Assembly (NCBI GenBank): GCA_002401765.2
Contig: NVTY02000051.1
Coordinates: forward strand, 1 to 54,163
Length of the DNA stretch: 54,163 nt
Source of the DNA: Thiotrichaceae bacterium
GTDB lineage: Bacteria; Pseudomonadota; Gammaproteobacteria; SZUA-140
Direction: 5' to 3'
A program made the translations under genes and the position numbers. The notes below the pieces were generated by a model. That model saw nothing but the letters and a program-made list of their open reading frames with translations, made no database searches and was not told the DNA's origin. Below are positions 15,605 to 24,763 of this stretch, in pieces (position 1 is the stretch's first letter; each line of letters begins with the position of its first letter).

Positions 15605-17537
15605 CAATAACATTACTATCTTTACCCCAAATGCGATAAACCGTGACCGCTCTTTTTTTACCGCGCAGATGGCATTGCCCCAGCGAGCTGGTGTGGTATG
15701 CGGGTTGCAAATAGTGATGTACCGCTTCATTCACCAAAATACGAAAATTGTGTGTCGGGTCGCTTTTAAAGGCCTCTTTATCAAAATTTTCCAGACGAGC
15801 CGCGGTATTGATCACATCGCCCACGGTGGTGTATTTCATCCGCTGGGCACTGCCCAGGTTACCGGCAATTGCCACGCCGCAGCAGATGCCAATCCGCAGG
15901 CGGCAGGTCGGTAGATTATCGCTGCTCAGTTGATCATTAAGATGGCCGAGCGCGGCGCCCATTGCCAGCGCGCAATTCACCGCCTGCCGTGCATCCGCTC
16001 TGATTTCTGGCTCGCTTTCTCTGGCAATGGGCACCCCGAAATTCACTTTGATGCCATCCCCCGCATAATCATCCACAATGCCGCCATGTTCTGCTGCAAT
16101 GCAGGTCATGGCGTCCAGGTAGCGATTAATCCATTCCATGGCCTCGGCGGGGTCCATGCTCTCGATGGGTGAGGTATAACCTTGCAGGTCAATGATCATC
16201 ACGGTCACCGTGAGGCGTTGCGGACGTGGCCGGCCCTCCGCCATAAACTGCTCACGTTGCTGCCACAGCATGGTGGCCACTTCAGGCGCAACAAATTTAC
16301 CAAACAGGCGCATGATCAGTTCACGCTCGGCATGTTCACGCTGTGCGCAATAGAGCGTGGCCAGCGCCAGGGTGCCCATATAGGCCAGCGCGACGGGCGG
16401 GGCCGGAAACCAGCGTCCGCTGAAAAAACTATATTGCGCTAGTGCCCATAACAGCCCAAGGCCTGTTGTTATCAAGACGATGAGCAGCCACGGCCGCTGG
16501 ACCCACACCCCCAGCACGGCGCCTAACATAGCGGCCAGCGCAATCCAGAACATCTCCACGGCTTCCGTCAATGTTGCCAGTGGCGCATGGTGGTGTAACG
16601 CCACTCGGATTAACTGATCTACCATATGGGCCTGGATTTCAAGGCCATAACGGGAGTGGGCTGCACCCATTCCGGTGCTCAATGGAGACTCATGCCGGTC
16701 AATCACGCTGGCGGCTGTCATGCCGAGCAGAACCACCCGCCCGTGAATTTGTGCGGCACTCAATTCGCCATTGAGTAGTTGAGACAGAGAGTATGAAGCG
16801 AAGGGGGTGCTGCCCTGCTTATAATCCAGTAACATCTGGTAGCCACCCTCATCCGCATCTTGATAGCCGCCATCATTGCCATTAAAACGCGGTATGGTTG
16901 TCTCGGCAAGCCTGATATGTGATGGGTCAGCGGGGTCCGCCGTGAGTGTGATGTTGGAATGTTGCAGGTATTTAAGCGCCAGTTGCAACGCCAGTGAGAA
17001 ATAAGGCTGGCCATCGTCATCCCATAAAATTAACAGCCCGCGGCGGATCACCCCGCCGGGGTCCTGTTTCAGATCAGAAAAACCGACCTGGTTGGCCTCT
17101 GCTATAAAACCAGGTCGAGGGACGGGTTCACCGAGGCGCTTCTCTATCATCACCACCTGCGGGATGCGGTTAACAGCGGCGCCCAGCGCTTGATGTCCCT
17201 GAGTCGGGAAATCACGATAGAGATCAACGCCGATCGCGCGCGCGCCTAATTCATCCAGCCGATGCAGCGCGCGGGCCAAGGCATCGTCACCAATGGGGTA
17301 ACCCAGCCGCCGGATATCCGCTTCATCAACCTTAATCAACAGCAGGGGCGAGCCGCTAACACTCGCGATGGTGTTAGATTTTAGGTGAACATCATACAGC
17401 GTAAGCTCCAGCCCCTGTAATAGACCCAGCTGGCGTATACCGACCACCATGCCCAATATAAGCAGCGCGATACTGGTGGCCGCGATGGGCTTTGAATGGA
17501 TTATTTTCACCATCTGTATCACTTTATAACCAGCCAT
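15588..17537 (-). CDS. CHASE2-domain class III adenylate cyclase
   Basis: 649 residues. One membrane helix (about 18-38) leads to an extracytoplasmic CHASE2 sensor (about 40-305, including DVHLKSN, VDEADIRRLGYPI and VVLLGMTA), followed by three hydrophobic helices (about 320-395) and a cytoplasmic cyclase domain (about 440-625). The cyclase keeps both metal-binding Asp (MIIDLQGYT and YAGDGIKVNFG), the TVGDVINTAARLEN segment with the purine-binding Asp and the transition-state Asn/Arg. It should make cAMP in response to an outside signal. It overlaps the CHAT gene by 14 bases, implying coupling. Its last few residues (GNYSA) come from the MITE end at 15588-15604. Confidence 0.88.
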   Translation of the reverse strand: MAGYKVIQMVKIIHSKPIAATSIALLILGMVVGIRQLGLLQGLELTLYDVHLKSNTIASVSGSPLLLIKVDEADIRRLGYPIGDDALARALHRLDELGARAIGVDLYRDFPTQGHQALGAAVNRIPQVVMIEKRLGEPVPRPGFIAEANQVGFSDLKQDPGGVIRRGLLILWDDDGQPYFSLALQLALKYLQHSNITLTADPADPSHIRLAETTIPRFNGNDGGYQDADEGGYQMLLDYKQGSTPFASYSLSQLLNGELSAAQIHGRVVLLGMTAASVIDRHESPLSTGMGAAHSRYGLEIQAHMVDQLIRVALHHHAPLATLTEAVEMFWIALAAMLGAVLGVWVQRPWLLIVLITTGLGLLWALAQYSFFSGRWFPAPPVALAYMGTLALATLYCAQREHAERELIMRLFGKFVAPEVATMLWQQREQFMAEGRPRPQRLTVTVMIIDLQGYTSPIESMDPAEAMEWINRYLDAMTCIAAEHGGIVDDYAGDGIKVNFGVPIARESEPEIRADARQAVNCALAMGAALGHLNDQLSSDNLPTCRLRIGICCGVAIAGNLGSAQRMKYTTVGDVINTAARLENFDKEAFKSDPTHNFRILVNEAVHHYLQPAYHTSSLGQCHLRGKKRAVTVYRIWGKDSNVIGNYSA

Positions 17538-19431
17538 TAATGAGCAGGTAGGCGGACCAGTAACCCGGGTGGCGGAAACGTATGTCGTTTAACATCGCCC
17601 GCTGGGCGCGCTGCAGCGCCACCGCGCGCGATGCTTGCGGGTCTTGCAACTGCCGGTAAAAATCACGGATCAGTTGTGATGCCGCAATATCATCCACTTT
17701 CCATAATGTGCCCACCACACTGCGCGCGCCTGCTTTTATCGCCATGCCCGATAATCCCAATGCTGCGCGCTCATCACCCTGAGCGGTTTCACAGGCACTC
17801 AGCACCAGCAGTTCCAGCGGTCGTTCTCTGAACTTGAACATCCCGATCTGTTTTGCCAATTGATTCATGCTCAAACGGCCATCATAAGTGAGGATGAAAC
17901 TGCTATCTGCATCACCTGAAAATTTCCCATGTGTGGCGATATGCAGCACATTGAGTTGTCTGTCTGCTAGTGCGTTTCTGAATTGAATTTTCGTAAAGTC
18001 TTCATCCAGCAACAACTTGCCATGATATAGGTCATTGATGCCCTTTAGCTCTTCAGGCACAGACTCAAGCGCGGGAAACCCTTGTACCGATTGGCTTAGT
18101 CCGACATAGAGTGGCTTAATTTGGTGACGGTCCAGTGGTGCTGGGTCAGTCAGCTCCACCCCCGGTGTGGTTGCGACAGCATATTTTTCGATTAAAAACT
18201 GCTCACCATCATAAAGTGCTGCGAGAGGGATAGTGCGTAACGCACCATCGGGAACGAATACCAGGGTATCAATATTTAAAGATGCCAGCTCACTTTCAAA
18301 CGGGGTAATCAACCACTCATAAAGCTGTTTTCCGTGCGGGCGATACTGGTTCGTGGTGCGTTTTTCCAGCAGGCGGCGAAAGCGGTGGATTTCAGCAGAA
18401 AGTGTATGGTTACCCACCGGCACGCTGTAACGCTTCATCTCACCATTGGGGAAATCCAGCAGCAGCTCGAGCCGGTCTTCAAGTATTATGGGGTAAATCA
18501 CCAGCGCGGTGGCGGATATTTTACTGACATCTTTGACCTTTGCCTGCAACTTATCGACACATTCATCCTGAAAATAGTCACGTAACTCCGCGGCTTTCAT
18601 CTGCTCCACCAGATCTCGCGCAGCGCGTAATAGCGTTGTTGTTTTTATAGTGTCCCGACTCTGCTGTGCCTCTTTTAACAACAGGTCGACCAGTTGCAAA
18701 TAGAGTTGCCCGGTGGAAATTTCAGCCATGGATGATAAAGAAAAACGGGGTAATCGTTTAATGGCCTGGCGATAGGCCGCCACCGCCGCACTGCGCTGAC
18801 CGGACGCCGCCAGCAGCCGGCCTCGTTGCCATTGCCACAGCAACATCGACTGCGTGGCATTGGCCTGTTGCGCATGGAAAATGGCCCTACGGGTGAAGGC
18901 CAGGGCTTCCGGGTAGCGTTGCTCGGTTTCAAAAAGCGCAGCGGTATAACCCAGCGCGTAAGAGAGCGTTTTAATATCGTTAGCCCGAGTGGCCATTTTT
19001 GTGGCCTTGTTAAACAGGTGAAAGGCCTGTAAACGCAAGCGGTGGCTGGGATCGTTAAGTTGTTGATCAATCTGCGCCAGCGTGCGGCCGAGATTGATCA
19101 ACAAATAAGCGCTTTCATGTGGTGTCTGGCCATTATGAGGGATCGCTAGTGCCTGGTAAGCCAGCTCTTTTGCTTCATCCCACTGGCCATTTTTCAGGGT
19201 GAGTCGTGCCGCATTCGCCAGTGCTTGTGCTGCCCGTAACCATTGACCCTGCTGTTTCGCCAGCGCCGCACGGGATACATAAGCGGTGATGGTCTGTGCA
19301 GAAACGGATTCAACACTGCTTTCCTGCGCATAAAGCCCAGTAGAAAACCCCGATATGCAAAAACATGCCATCAAAATAAACCATTGCACTGGCTTTTTAT
19401 GATGATGATGACTACACCCCGCGCCAAACAT
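17524..19431 (-). CDS. TPR-CHAT caspase-like protease
   Basis: 635 residues. After a signal peptide or anchor (about 14-35, FILMACFCISGFSTGLYA) come TPR helices (about 50-270), then a CHAT domain (about 345-635). The CHAT domain has VPDGALRTIPLAAL, the catalytic His501 in HIATHG and Cys547 in LSACETA, followed by GLSGMAIKAGARSVVGTLW. CHAT proteins belong to the caspase/separase clan and cut after activation. The signal peptide would place this one in the periplasm. The histidine-rich start (SHHHHKK) is odd. GAGGG lies 7 bases before ATG 19431. It heads the operon with the cyclase, behind a perfect CRP-type site. Confidence 0.88.
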   Translation of the reverse strand: MFGAGCSHHHHKKPVQWFILMACFCISGFSTGLYAQESSVESVSAQTITAYVSRAALAKQQGQWLRAAQALANAARLTLKNGQWDEAKELAYQALAIPHNGQTPHESAYLLINLGRTLAQIDQQLNDPSHRLRLQAFHLFNKATKMATRANDIKTLSYALGYTAALFETEQRYPEALAFTRRAIFHAQQANATQSMLLWQWQRGRLLAASGQRSAAVAAYRQAIKRLPRFSLSSMAEISTGQLYLQLVDLLLKEAQQSRDTIKTTTLLRAARDLVEQMKAAELRDYFQDECVDKLQAKVKDVSKISATALVIYPIILEDRLELLLDFPNGEMKRYSVPVGNHTLSAEIHRFRRLLEKRTTNQYRPHGKQLYEWLITPFESELASLNIDTLVFVPDGALRTIPLAALYDGEQFLIEKYAVATTPGVELTDPAPLDRHQIKPLYVGLSQSVQGFPALESVPEELKGINDLYHGKLLLDEDFTKIQFRNALADRQLNVLHIATHGKFSGDADSSFILTYDGRLSMNQLAKQIGMFKFRERPLELLVLSACETAQGDERAALGLSGMAIKAGARSVVGTLWKVDDIAASQLIRDFYRQLQDPQASRAVALQRAQRAMLNDIRFRHPGYWSAYLLINGWL

Positions 19432-19444
19432 CCGAGCACCCTCA

Positions 19445-19493
19445 TTAAAATGAAATAGTGGTTGCCCTCCATGGCAGTGTGATCCCGCTCACA
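19445..19493 (-). promoter_or_regulatory. CRP-type site and class II-like promoter of CHAT-cyclase operon
   Basis: TGTGA-TCCCGC-TCACA (19478-19493) is an exact TGTGA-N6-TCACA site. On the minus strand TATTTC (19457-19452) fits a -10 element and would start transcription near 19445, placing the site centre at about -41, the class II activator position. The message would then have a leader of only about 14 bases containing GAGGG before ATG 19431. The likely binder is the CRP-like protein at 5497-6144, or the genome's main CRP. Confidence 0.65.
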
Positions 19494-19548
19494 AACAGCT
19501 TACGATTCGCTGCTGCTAAGAGTACTCCAGAAAATTTCATCTATCACG

Positions 19549-19980
19549 TTAATATTCACATATATTTTGGGAATTTTCACGATACAGGTGAGCAATAAAG
19601 TTTGTTCGGCAGTCGACATCTACTTGCGTGCCATTTGAGTCATCCAGTACTGGGATGCTGAGCGAAGTATATAAATTCCATCTATTAGCTAATGTGATGC
19701 GAACACCTGGAGATAGGTCGATTAAGTTGCCACCACTATGTGCAGATCTGGTTTCATGCGCTTCATTTTTAGCACGGCGTTTGCCGTTTAATTCAAGGAT
19801 GGTATCCCCGGCAATATGTTGATGGCTGCTGTGTTCCTTCACGGGCATGTAAATAGAGTTGGTTGGCATCAAAACTACCGCGCCTTAGCGAGTGGCTAGC
19901 AGCGATACCGATCATGGGATGCCTGTGCCACTACCTGGTTGAAACTCGCCTTCAAGTAGGATGCCTGCCGGCAATAACCG
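19549..19980 (-). pseudogene. Decayed outer-membrane beta-barrel protein
   Basis: Pieces in different minus-strand frames spell the end of a porin-like barrel of the phenol-degradation meta-pathway transporter type: GEFQPGSGTG (near 19930-19960), MIGIAASHS, FDANQLYLHAREGTQQ, and LSPGVRITLANRWNLYTSLSIP near the end at 19549-19700. At least two frameshifts separate them, and the first half is absent. It is a remnant, not a working gene. Confidence 0.5.
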
Positions 19981-20015
19981 TGAAGCCTGCGTTCATGAAT
20001 GAATAGAGCGGCCCT

Positions 20016-20222
20016 TTAACGAAAGTGACGATAACTATTCGGGTCTAGCAAAAGACTCTTCACCGTGTCACTCGCTTGTTCATGTGTAAACGCTACGCTG
20101 ATGAGTAGCGCTAATGCGACGGCTTCATTTTTTTCAAGCAGCACCTTTGAAAACGCATCTAACATGCCTGCTTTAGTGAGGCGATCCGTTAGCGGCATCC
20201 CCATGTATTTTTTATCAGTCAT
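20016..20222 (-). CDS. Small unknown protein
   Basis: About 68 residues (MTDKKYMGMPLTDRLTKAGM...). It is mostly helical, with a hydrophobic middle (AVALALLISVAF) too short and too polar-flanked to be a sure membrane segment. I do not recognise it. AGAAGAG stands about 8 bases before ATG 20222, which is why that start is preferred to 20228. It lies between the bat operon end and the decayed barrel gene, on the same strand. Confidence 0.45.
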   Translation of the reverse strand: MTDKKYMGMPLTDRLTKAGMLDAFSKVLLEKNEAVALALLISVAFTHEQASDTVKSLLLDPNSYRHFR

Positions 20223-20328
20223 GGTCATTTCTCTTCTGCAAAACCGTTAATCAGTCACGTTACCATTATTTATGGGATTAAGCGCTAGCGCGCGGGTGTT
20301 GTGTGGCATCAGTGGGAAATAGGGCCGA

Positions 20329-21957
20329 TCACTGTTTTGCTGTAAATGCTGCGGGTCGCCAGCGATCGTTATGATCTTCTGCGACATGTTTGTTCTTAAT
20401 CTTCTGAATAAGGCTAGCCACTTGTTTTTTCAATTGTTCGTCGGTTGGGCCATTTTTTTGTTGGCCGTAATAGTGTTGCTGTACTTGAATGATAGTGGCA
20501 CGAACCTCATCATCTGCGCCGTGTTGGGTTTCCCACTGCTGTTGTCCCTGGTTTAGCGTGCGTGTGCCGAATGCGGCTAGCAGCGCTGCTTGTAGTGGGT
20601 GTGCCGTGTCGGCTGCTGTCGGCGTGAATGGAACGGGTTCCGCCTTCGTTGATTTCTTATTCTGATGCTGACGCCAGCCGATTAATACGCTGACCAACCA
20701 TGCGAGCGTGACAATCAATGTTGCAATTTTCCATGGTAATGCTGAATCAGCGGTTTCATTTTCTGTGGGTGTTTGTGTGTGCGGGTCTTTGTTGGAGAAT
20801 GCATTTTGAGGAACAGGAAGGGGTGCTGCTGTGACCGTGAATTGTTGACCGCTCAATGTTACATGTGACATTGCAGAGCGCTCTGGGTCAAAGTAGGGAA
20901 TCGTTAAATCGGGAAGCTGGTAGGCTCCCGCTGCCAGTGGCATGATGAAATAGCGATAGGTAATGGTCGTGCTGCCATTGTCGCTGCCTTCGACAATCTT
21001 GCGTGGGCCACTTTCTGAATAGACTTTTAACCCCGTTGGAAACGGAAGCGCTGGTGGTGTGGGTGGTAGGTTAATGATATTCGTTGCTGCCTGCAATGTG
21101 ATCTGTAACTGAAAGCTCTGGTGTTGCGGTATCGCTTGATCGACCATGGTTTGAGAGAGTTGCGGTTTGCCAATGAAGGTGAGTGACGGCACATGCTCGG
21201 GCAATGGAATGGTGTCGATGGTGATGTCTTTAAAGGGAAAGCGTAGCTGCTCACCGGTGGTCGTTTCAACCCAGACATCGGGCAGGTACAGATGAATGGT
21301 TTGGTTAATCGCGGGTGCAACTGCCCATGCGGTGCGAGTGACGTTATAGCGGATGCCATTATGCTCCTCGGTGCGGTCGGCTTGTGGTAGCTGGCTCAAT
21401 TGGATTTGTAGCTTTGGCTCGCTTTCAAGCGCGCCACCCAGTTTGGCACTCTTGAGTTCAACGCGGTGGTAAAGATCGAGATAGACAATGGTCTGTTCAC
21501 GCAGCCAGAGCGCATTTTTTAAAGTACCGCTTCGAGTAAATACGAGCGGGATACTTTCAATGTCTGTTGGCAGAACAGTGAGGATGATCGGTTGTGAGCT
21601 ATTGCCATCGATGGTAAAGGACGGAATGGTGAGCTGTCCTTCTCTTTTAGGAAACAGCGTCACGGTGAGCTCTGAGCTTGAACGTCCACGGTTTCTAAAC
21701 GGGCTATAACGGTTGCTCGCCTGTGGAATACTCAGTTCAAAGTTATCGGTTAATAGGGTTAGATCAACATTGGGGTCGATACCTTGTGCGCGCAGGCGTG
21801 TGTCGCTATTGATTAATGCGAGCGTTAAGGTGACGTGCTCGCTGATAATGAGTTGCTTTTTATCGACATGCGCCTCAAGTGTCGCGGCGCTCAGTGCTGT
21901 ATTAAAGAGCGTAAGCAATAGTGCGACCGCTGTAGAACATAGATGACGTCTTACCAC
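20329..21957 (-). CDS. batD: BatD-like oxygen-tolerance membrane protein
   Basis: 542 residues. Signal peptide about 1-24 (ALLLTLFNTALSA), then tandem beta-sandwich domains with the BatD pattern (VTLTLALINSD, PKREGQLTIPSFTIDG, QPIILTV), one membrane helix at about 400-420 (WKIATLIVTLAWLVSVLIGW) and a cytoplasmic helical tail. BatD is part of the Bat aerotolerance complex with the VWA proteins encoded just upstream. The start overlaps the end of the preceding gene by 7 bases. It is the last gene of the six-gene operon. Confidence 0.85.
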   Translation of the reverse strand: MVRRHLCSTAVALLLTLFNTALSAATLEAHVDKKQLIISEHVTLTLALINSDTRLRAQGIDPNVDLTLLTDNFELSIPQASNRYSPFRNRGRSSSELTVTLFPKREGQLTIPSFTIDGNSSQPIILTVLPTDIESIPLVFTRSGTLKNALWLREQTIVYLDLYHRVELKSAKLGGALESEPKLQIQLSQLPQADRTEEHNGIRYNVTRTAWAVAPAINQTIHLYLPDVWVETTTGEQLRFPFKDITIDTIPLPEHVPSLTFIGKPQLSQTMVDQAIPQHQSFQLQITLQAATNIINLPPTPPALPFPTGLKVYSESGPRKIVEGSDNGSTTITYRYFIMPLAAGAYQLPDLTIPYFDPERSAMSHVTLSGQQFTVTAAPLPVPQNAFSNKDPHTQTPTENETADSALPWKIATLIVTLAWLVSVLIGWRQHQNKKSTKAEPVPFTPTAADTAHPLQAALLAAFGTRTLNQGQQQWETQHGADDEVRATIIQVQQHYYGQQKNGPTDEQLKKQVASLIQKIKNKHVAEDHNDRWRPAAFTAKQ

Positions 21958-23750
21958 GGTTTTTCCTCGGCCTTTAATTTGAGATCTTCCTCTTGCACAG
22001 AGAAACGCTGTTTCATGAAGGTATGCCCCAGCCGTCGGTTAATGGCCTGTGCCTGTTGCAGTGCATTGTCCCAGTTGATTGCCTGGGTGTCGCCGTTTTT
22101 ACCTGTGGGTAATGCGGCTGGCTGCTGGTGTCTCTCTGTCTGTTGCGGGCCATTTTCCGCAGTGTGGTCGCCTGTTTCAGGTTTGTTTTGGGGCTTGCGT
22201 TGTGCACTCTGTTGGCTGCTTGATGATAGCTGAGCTGTGCTTTGTTGTGCTTCATTATTATGGGTTGTATGAGTCATTATTTGCGGTGTTTTTTGCAGCT
22301 CACTCTTCTGCACGCCACCTTGTTGCGCCCGTGCCTGGTTGACCAGGCTCAGGTTAAGTGCGGCGCGTGAAAAGTTGCTTTGAAAGCTCAGTGCAGTTGC
22401 AAAATCGTTTGCAGCCTCATCGAGCTTATTAAAACGGCTGCGGGCATTGCCGCGGTTGTAGTGGGCTTGCGCGCGCTGCGCATCATCTTTTGCAAACAGT
22501 AGTGCGCGGCTAAATGCATCGGCGGCAAGCTGCCACTCTTGTTGGCGGTATGCTGCGACACCATAACCGAGTTGACCGCGGTAGCTCTCAATCTCACTAT
22601 AAAGAAAAGCAGCGTCGGCATGGCGTTTTTCGGACAGTGCCTCAAAGGCCTTTTTTTCATCCCATATATCAAAGAGTGATGCGGCCTGAGCAGGTGATGG
22701 CGGGGTGACCATTAATATGGAGAGCACGACCAAAAATAGATTGGCACGTTGCTGTCTGATGCCGGAAACAATGAACAGAAATATGGCGGCAGCGATCAAC
22801 CATGGAAAAAATTGAAACTGCTGTGGTTGATAAGGGGCGCGATAATGGTTGAGGGCTTCTAGTTTGTCGAGTTCATGAAAGATGGTCTCCCAGTCGCTGT
22901 CGTCACTGTGCATGATGGTGTAGACGCCGCCGCTAGTGGTGGCGAGTTGTTGTAGCGCCTCTTCCTCTAACCGTGAGACGACCACCTCGCCGTTGTAGTG
23001 AAGGCGTTGGCCCATTTCGTTGGCTACCATGCCGCCAGATGGGGTGCCTATTCCCATAATCATTAATGGCATCTTAATTTTATGCAGGCGCCTGGCGATA
23101 TTGATGTTTTCCTGGGGGTTAAAGTTTTCACCGTCAGTGAGCAGTACTATTGCGCGCCCTTGTTTTTCGCTATGGGCAAGTGATTGAATCGCGCGTTCAA
23201 GCCCTTGTGCCAGGTTGGAGCCGAGTCTGCGTGTTAGCGTGGTCTCTAGCGCATCACTAAAGTGATGCAATGTGTCGCGATCTGCGGTCAACGGCAGTAC
23301 TTGATAGGCGTTACCCGAGTAAGCAATGAGGCTGGTGCGGTCTGCTTTCAGGCGGCTGGTGAAATCACGCAGCTCAAGTTTCGCACGTGTTAAGCGTGTT
23401 GGGGTAATATCATCAACTGCCATTGATGGCGAAATATCAATGATGATTGCGATGTCGATACTGCGTGCAATATGCTCTTCACTGCTATTACTAAAGTGCG
23501 GGCTGCTGGCGGCGACCGTGATCAATAGCCAGGCCAGCCATAGTAACCATGGGGTTGAGGTACGGTGTGGGTTGTGTGGCTGAGTGAGGAGCCAGTGCCA
23601 TAGATTGGGGGCGATAAACTGCGCCAGTCTCTTTTTGTGTTGACGGCTGCGTGGGCGCAGCTGTTGTGCAACCGCGATGCCGAGTGGTATAACGAGCAGT
23701 AGCAGCCACCAGGGTTGGCGCAGTGTTAATTGATCCAGGCCCTCAATCAC
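21951..23750 (-). CDS. BatB/BatC fusion: VWA and TPR protein
   Basis: 599 residues. Two N-terminal membrane helices (about 14-30 and 65-82) precede a von Willebrand A domain whose metal site is DISPS (IIIDISPSMA, about 100) with the Thr and Asp in later loops (TDGENF). A third helix (about 290-310) and a second hydrophobic segment lead to TPR repeats (about 350-470), then a low-complexity Gln/Ser-rich tail. In Bacteroides-type Bat operons the VWA (BatB) and TPR (BatC) parts are separate genes; here they are one chain. It overlaps its neighbours by 4 to 7 bases, typical of a tightly coupled operon. Confidence 0.85.
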   Translation of the reverse strand: MIEGLDQLTLRQPWWLLLLVIPLGIAVAQQLRPRSRQHKKRLAQFIAPNLWHWLLTQPHNPHRTSTPWLLWLAWLLITVAASSPHFSNSSEEHIARSIDIAIIIDISPSMAVDDITPTRLTRAKLELRDFTSRLKADRTSLIAYSGNAYQVLPLTADRDTLHHFSDALETTLTRRLGSNLAQGLERAIQSLAHSEKQGRAIVLLTDGENFNPQENINIARRLHKIKMPLMIMGIGTPSGGMVANEMGQRLHYNGEVVVSRLEEEALQQLATTSGGVYTIMHSDDSDWETIFHELDKLEALNHYRAPYQPQQFQFFPWLIAAAIFLFIVSGIRQQRANLFLVVLSILMVTPPSPAQAASLFDIWDEKKAFEALSEKRHADAAFLYSEIESYRGQLGYGVAAYRQQEWQLAADAFSRALLFAKDDAQRAQAHYNRGNARSRFNKLDEAANDFATALSFQSNFSRAALNLSLVNQARAQQGGVQKSELQKTPQIMTHTTHNNEAQQSTAQLSSSSQQSAQRKPQNKPETGDHTAENGPQQTERHQQPAALPTGKNGDTQAINWDNALQQAQAINRRLGHTFMKQRFSVQEEDLKLKAEEKPW

Positions 23751-24763
23751 GGCAGTACCTGCTGTCGCCTGTTGCGCTCATTCAGTAATAGCAGTGATAG
23801 CGCTAGTAGTAGTGGCAGCCAGAACCATTCATCACGTGGGATCAATGTGGGGTCATCAATGTTGGTGGGTTCGAGTTGATCGATATCATTAAAAATTGCC
23901 TGCAGTGTTTGCGTGTCATTGGCATGAAAGTAGCGTCCGCCAGTCTCTATTGCGATGCGTTGTAGCAATGTCTCATTTAATGGCAATTGGGTGTAGAGCG
24001 GTTGCTGTTGAGGGCCGCGAGGAAAGGCAACCATGCTATTGGTGCCGACACCGATGGTGTAGATGCGCAGTCGGTATTGCTGTGCGAGCACAATGGCAGA
24101 TTCTGGGCTGACACGTCCGGCGGTGTGGCTGCCGTCTGTTAGTAGAATAAGAATGCGTGATTGGGCTGGGCGGTTTTTCATGTGCCCCGCAGCGAGCGCA
24201 ATGGCATCGCCAAGCGCGGTGCGTTCACCGGCCAGGCCGTTGTGAATCTCGCCGAGAAAATCGTATGCCATTGCCAGGTCGGTGGTGAGTGGCATAAAGA
24301 TAAAGGCATCATCCGCAAAGGCGATCAGGCCAACTCGGTCACCATTGCGTTGTTTTAAAAATTGTTGTGCCATCAATTTAGAAATATCGATACGACTGGT
24401 GAGCTCATCTTCGTGAACAAAGTCCTGTGCCAGCATCGAACCAGAAATATCAACGGCAAGCATTATGTCGTGGGCGAGGCGTTTAATGGGCTCATCATGA
24501 TGAATCCATTGTGGGCGTGCCGCGGTGATAAACAGCAGCGTGCAAGCGAGCACCCATAGCCACGGTAAGCGAGATTTTTTTTGGCTGACATTGGCGAGCT
24601 GTATGAGCAATTCGGCTTGGCTATGGCGGATGGCGGCCACTTCGTGATTGCGTGAGGTAGTGCTAGCTGGCTTTTTGGTGTGAACGGTGAATTGCCATAA
24701 CAGGTATGGCAGTGGTAACAGCAGTAGCCAGTAGGGCGTGGCGAAGTCAAACATTTTTCTCAT
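23747..24763 (-). CDS. batA: BatA-like VWA membrane protein
   Basis: 338 residues. Helix at about 10-25, another at 65-82, then a VWA domain with the MIDAS sequence DISGS (LAVDISGSMLA, about 100), the Thr loop near LTTD and the Asp in LLTDGSHT; a C-terminal helix (about 310-328) closes it. The protein faces the periplasmic side of the inner membrane and probably binds a protein ligand through the metal. The start overlaps DUF4381 by 17 bases; ATG 24754 is an alternative. Confidence 0.85.
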   Translation of the reverse strand: MRKMFDFATPYWLLLLPLPYLLWQFTVHTKKPASTTSRNHEVAAIRHSQAELLIQLANVSQKKSRLPWLWVLACTLLFITAARPQWIHHDEPIKRLAHDIMLAVDISGSMLAQDFVHEDELTSRIDISKLMAQQFLKQRNGDRVGLIAFADDAFIFMPLTTDLAMAYDFLGEIHNGLAGERTALGDAIALAAGHMKNRPAQSRILILLTDGSHTAGRVSPESAIVLAQQYRLRIYTIGVGTNSMVAFPRGPQQQPLYTQLPLNETLLQRIAIETGGRYFHANDTQTLQAIFNDIDQLEPTNIDDPTLIPRDEWFWLPLLLALSLLLLNERNRRQQVLP

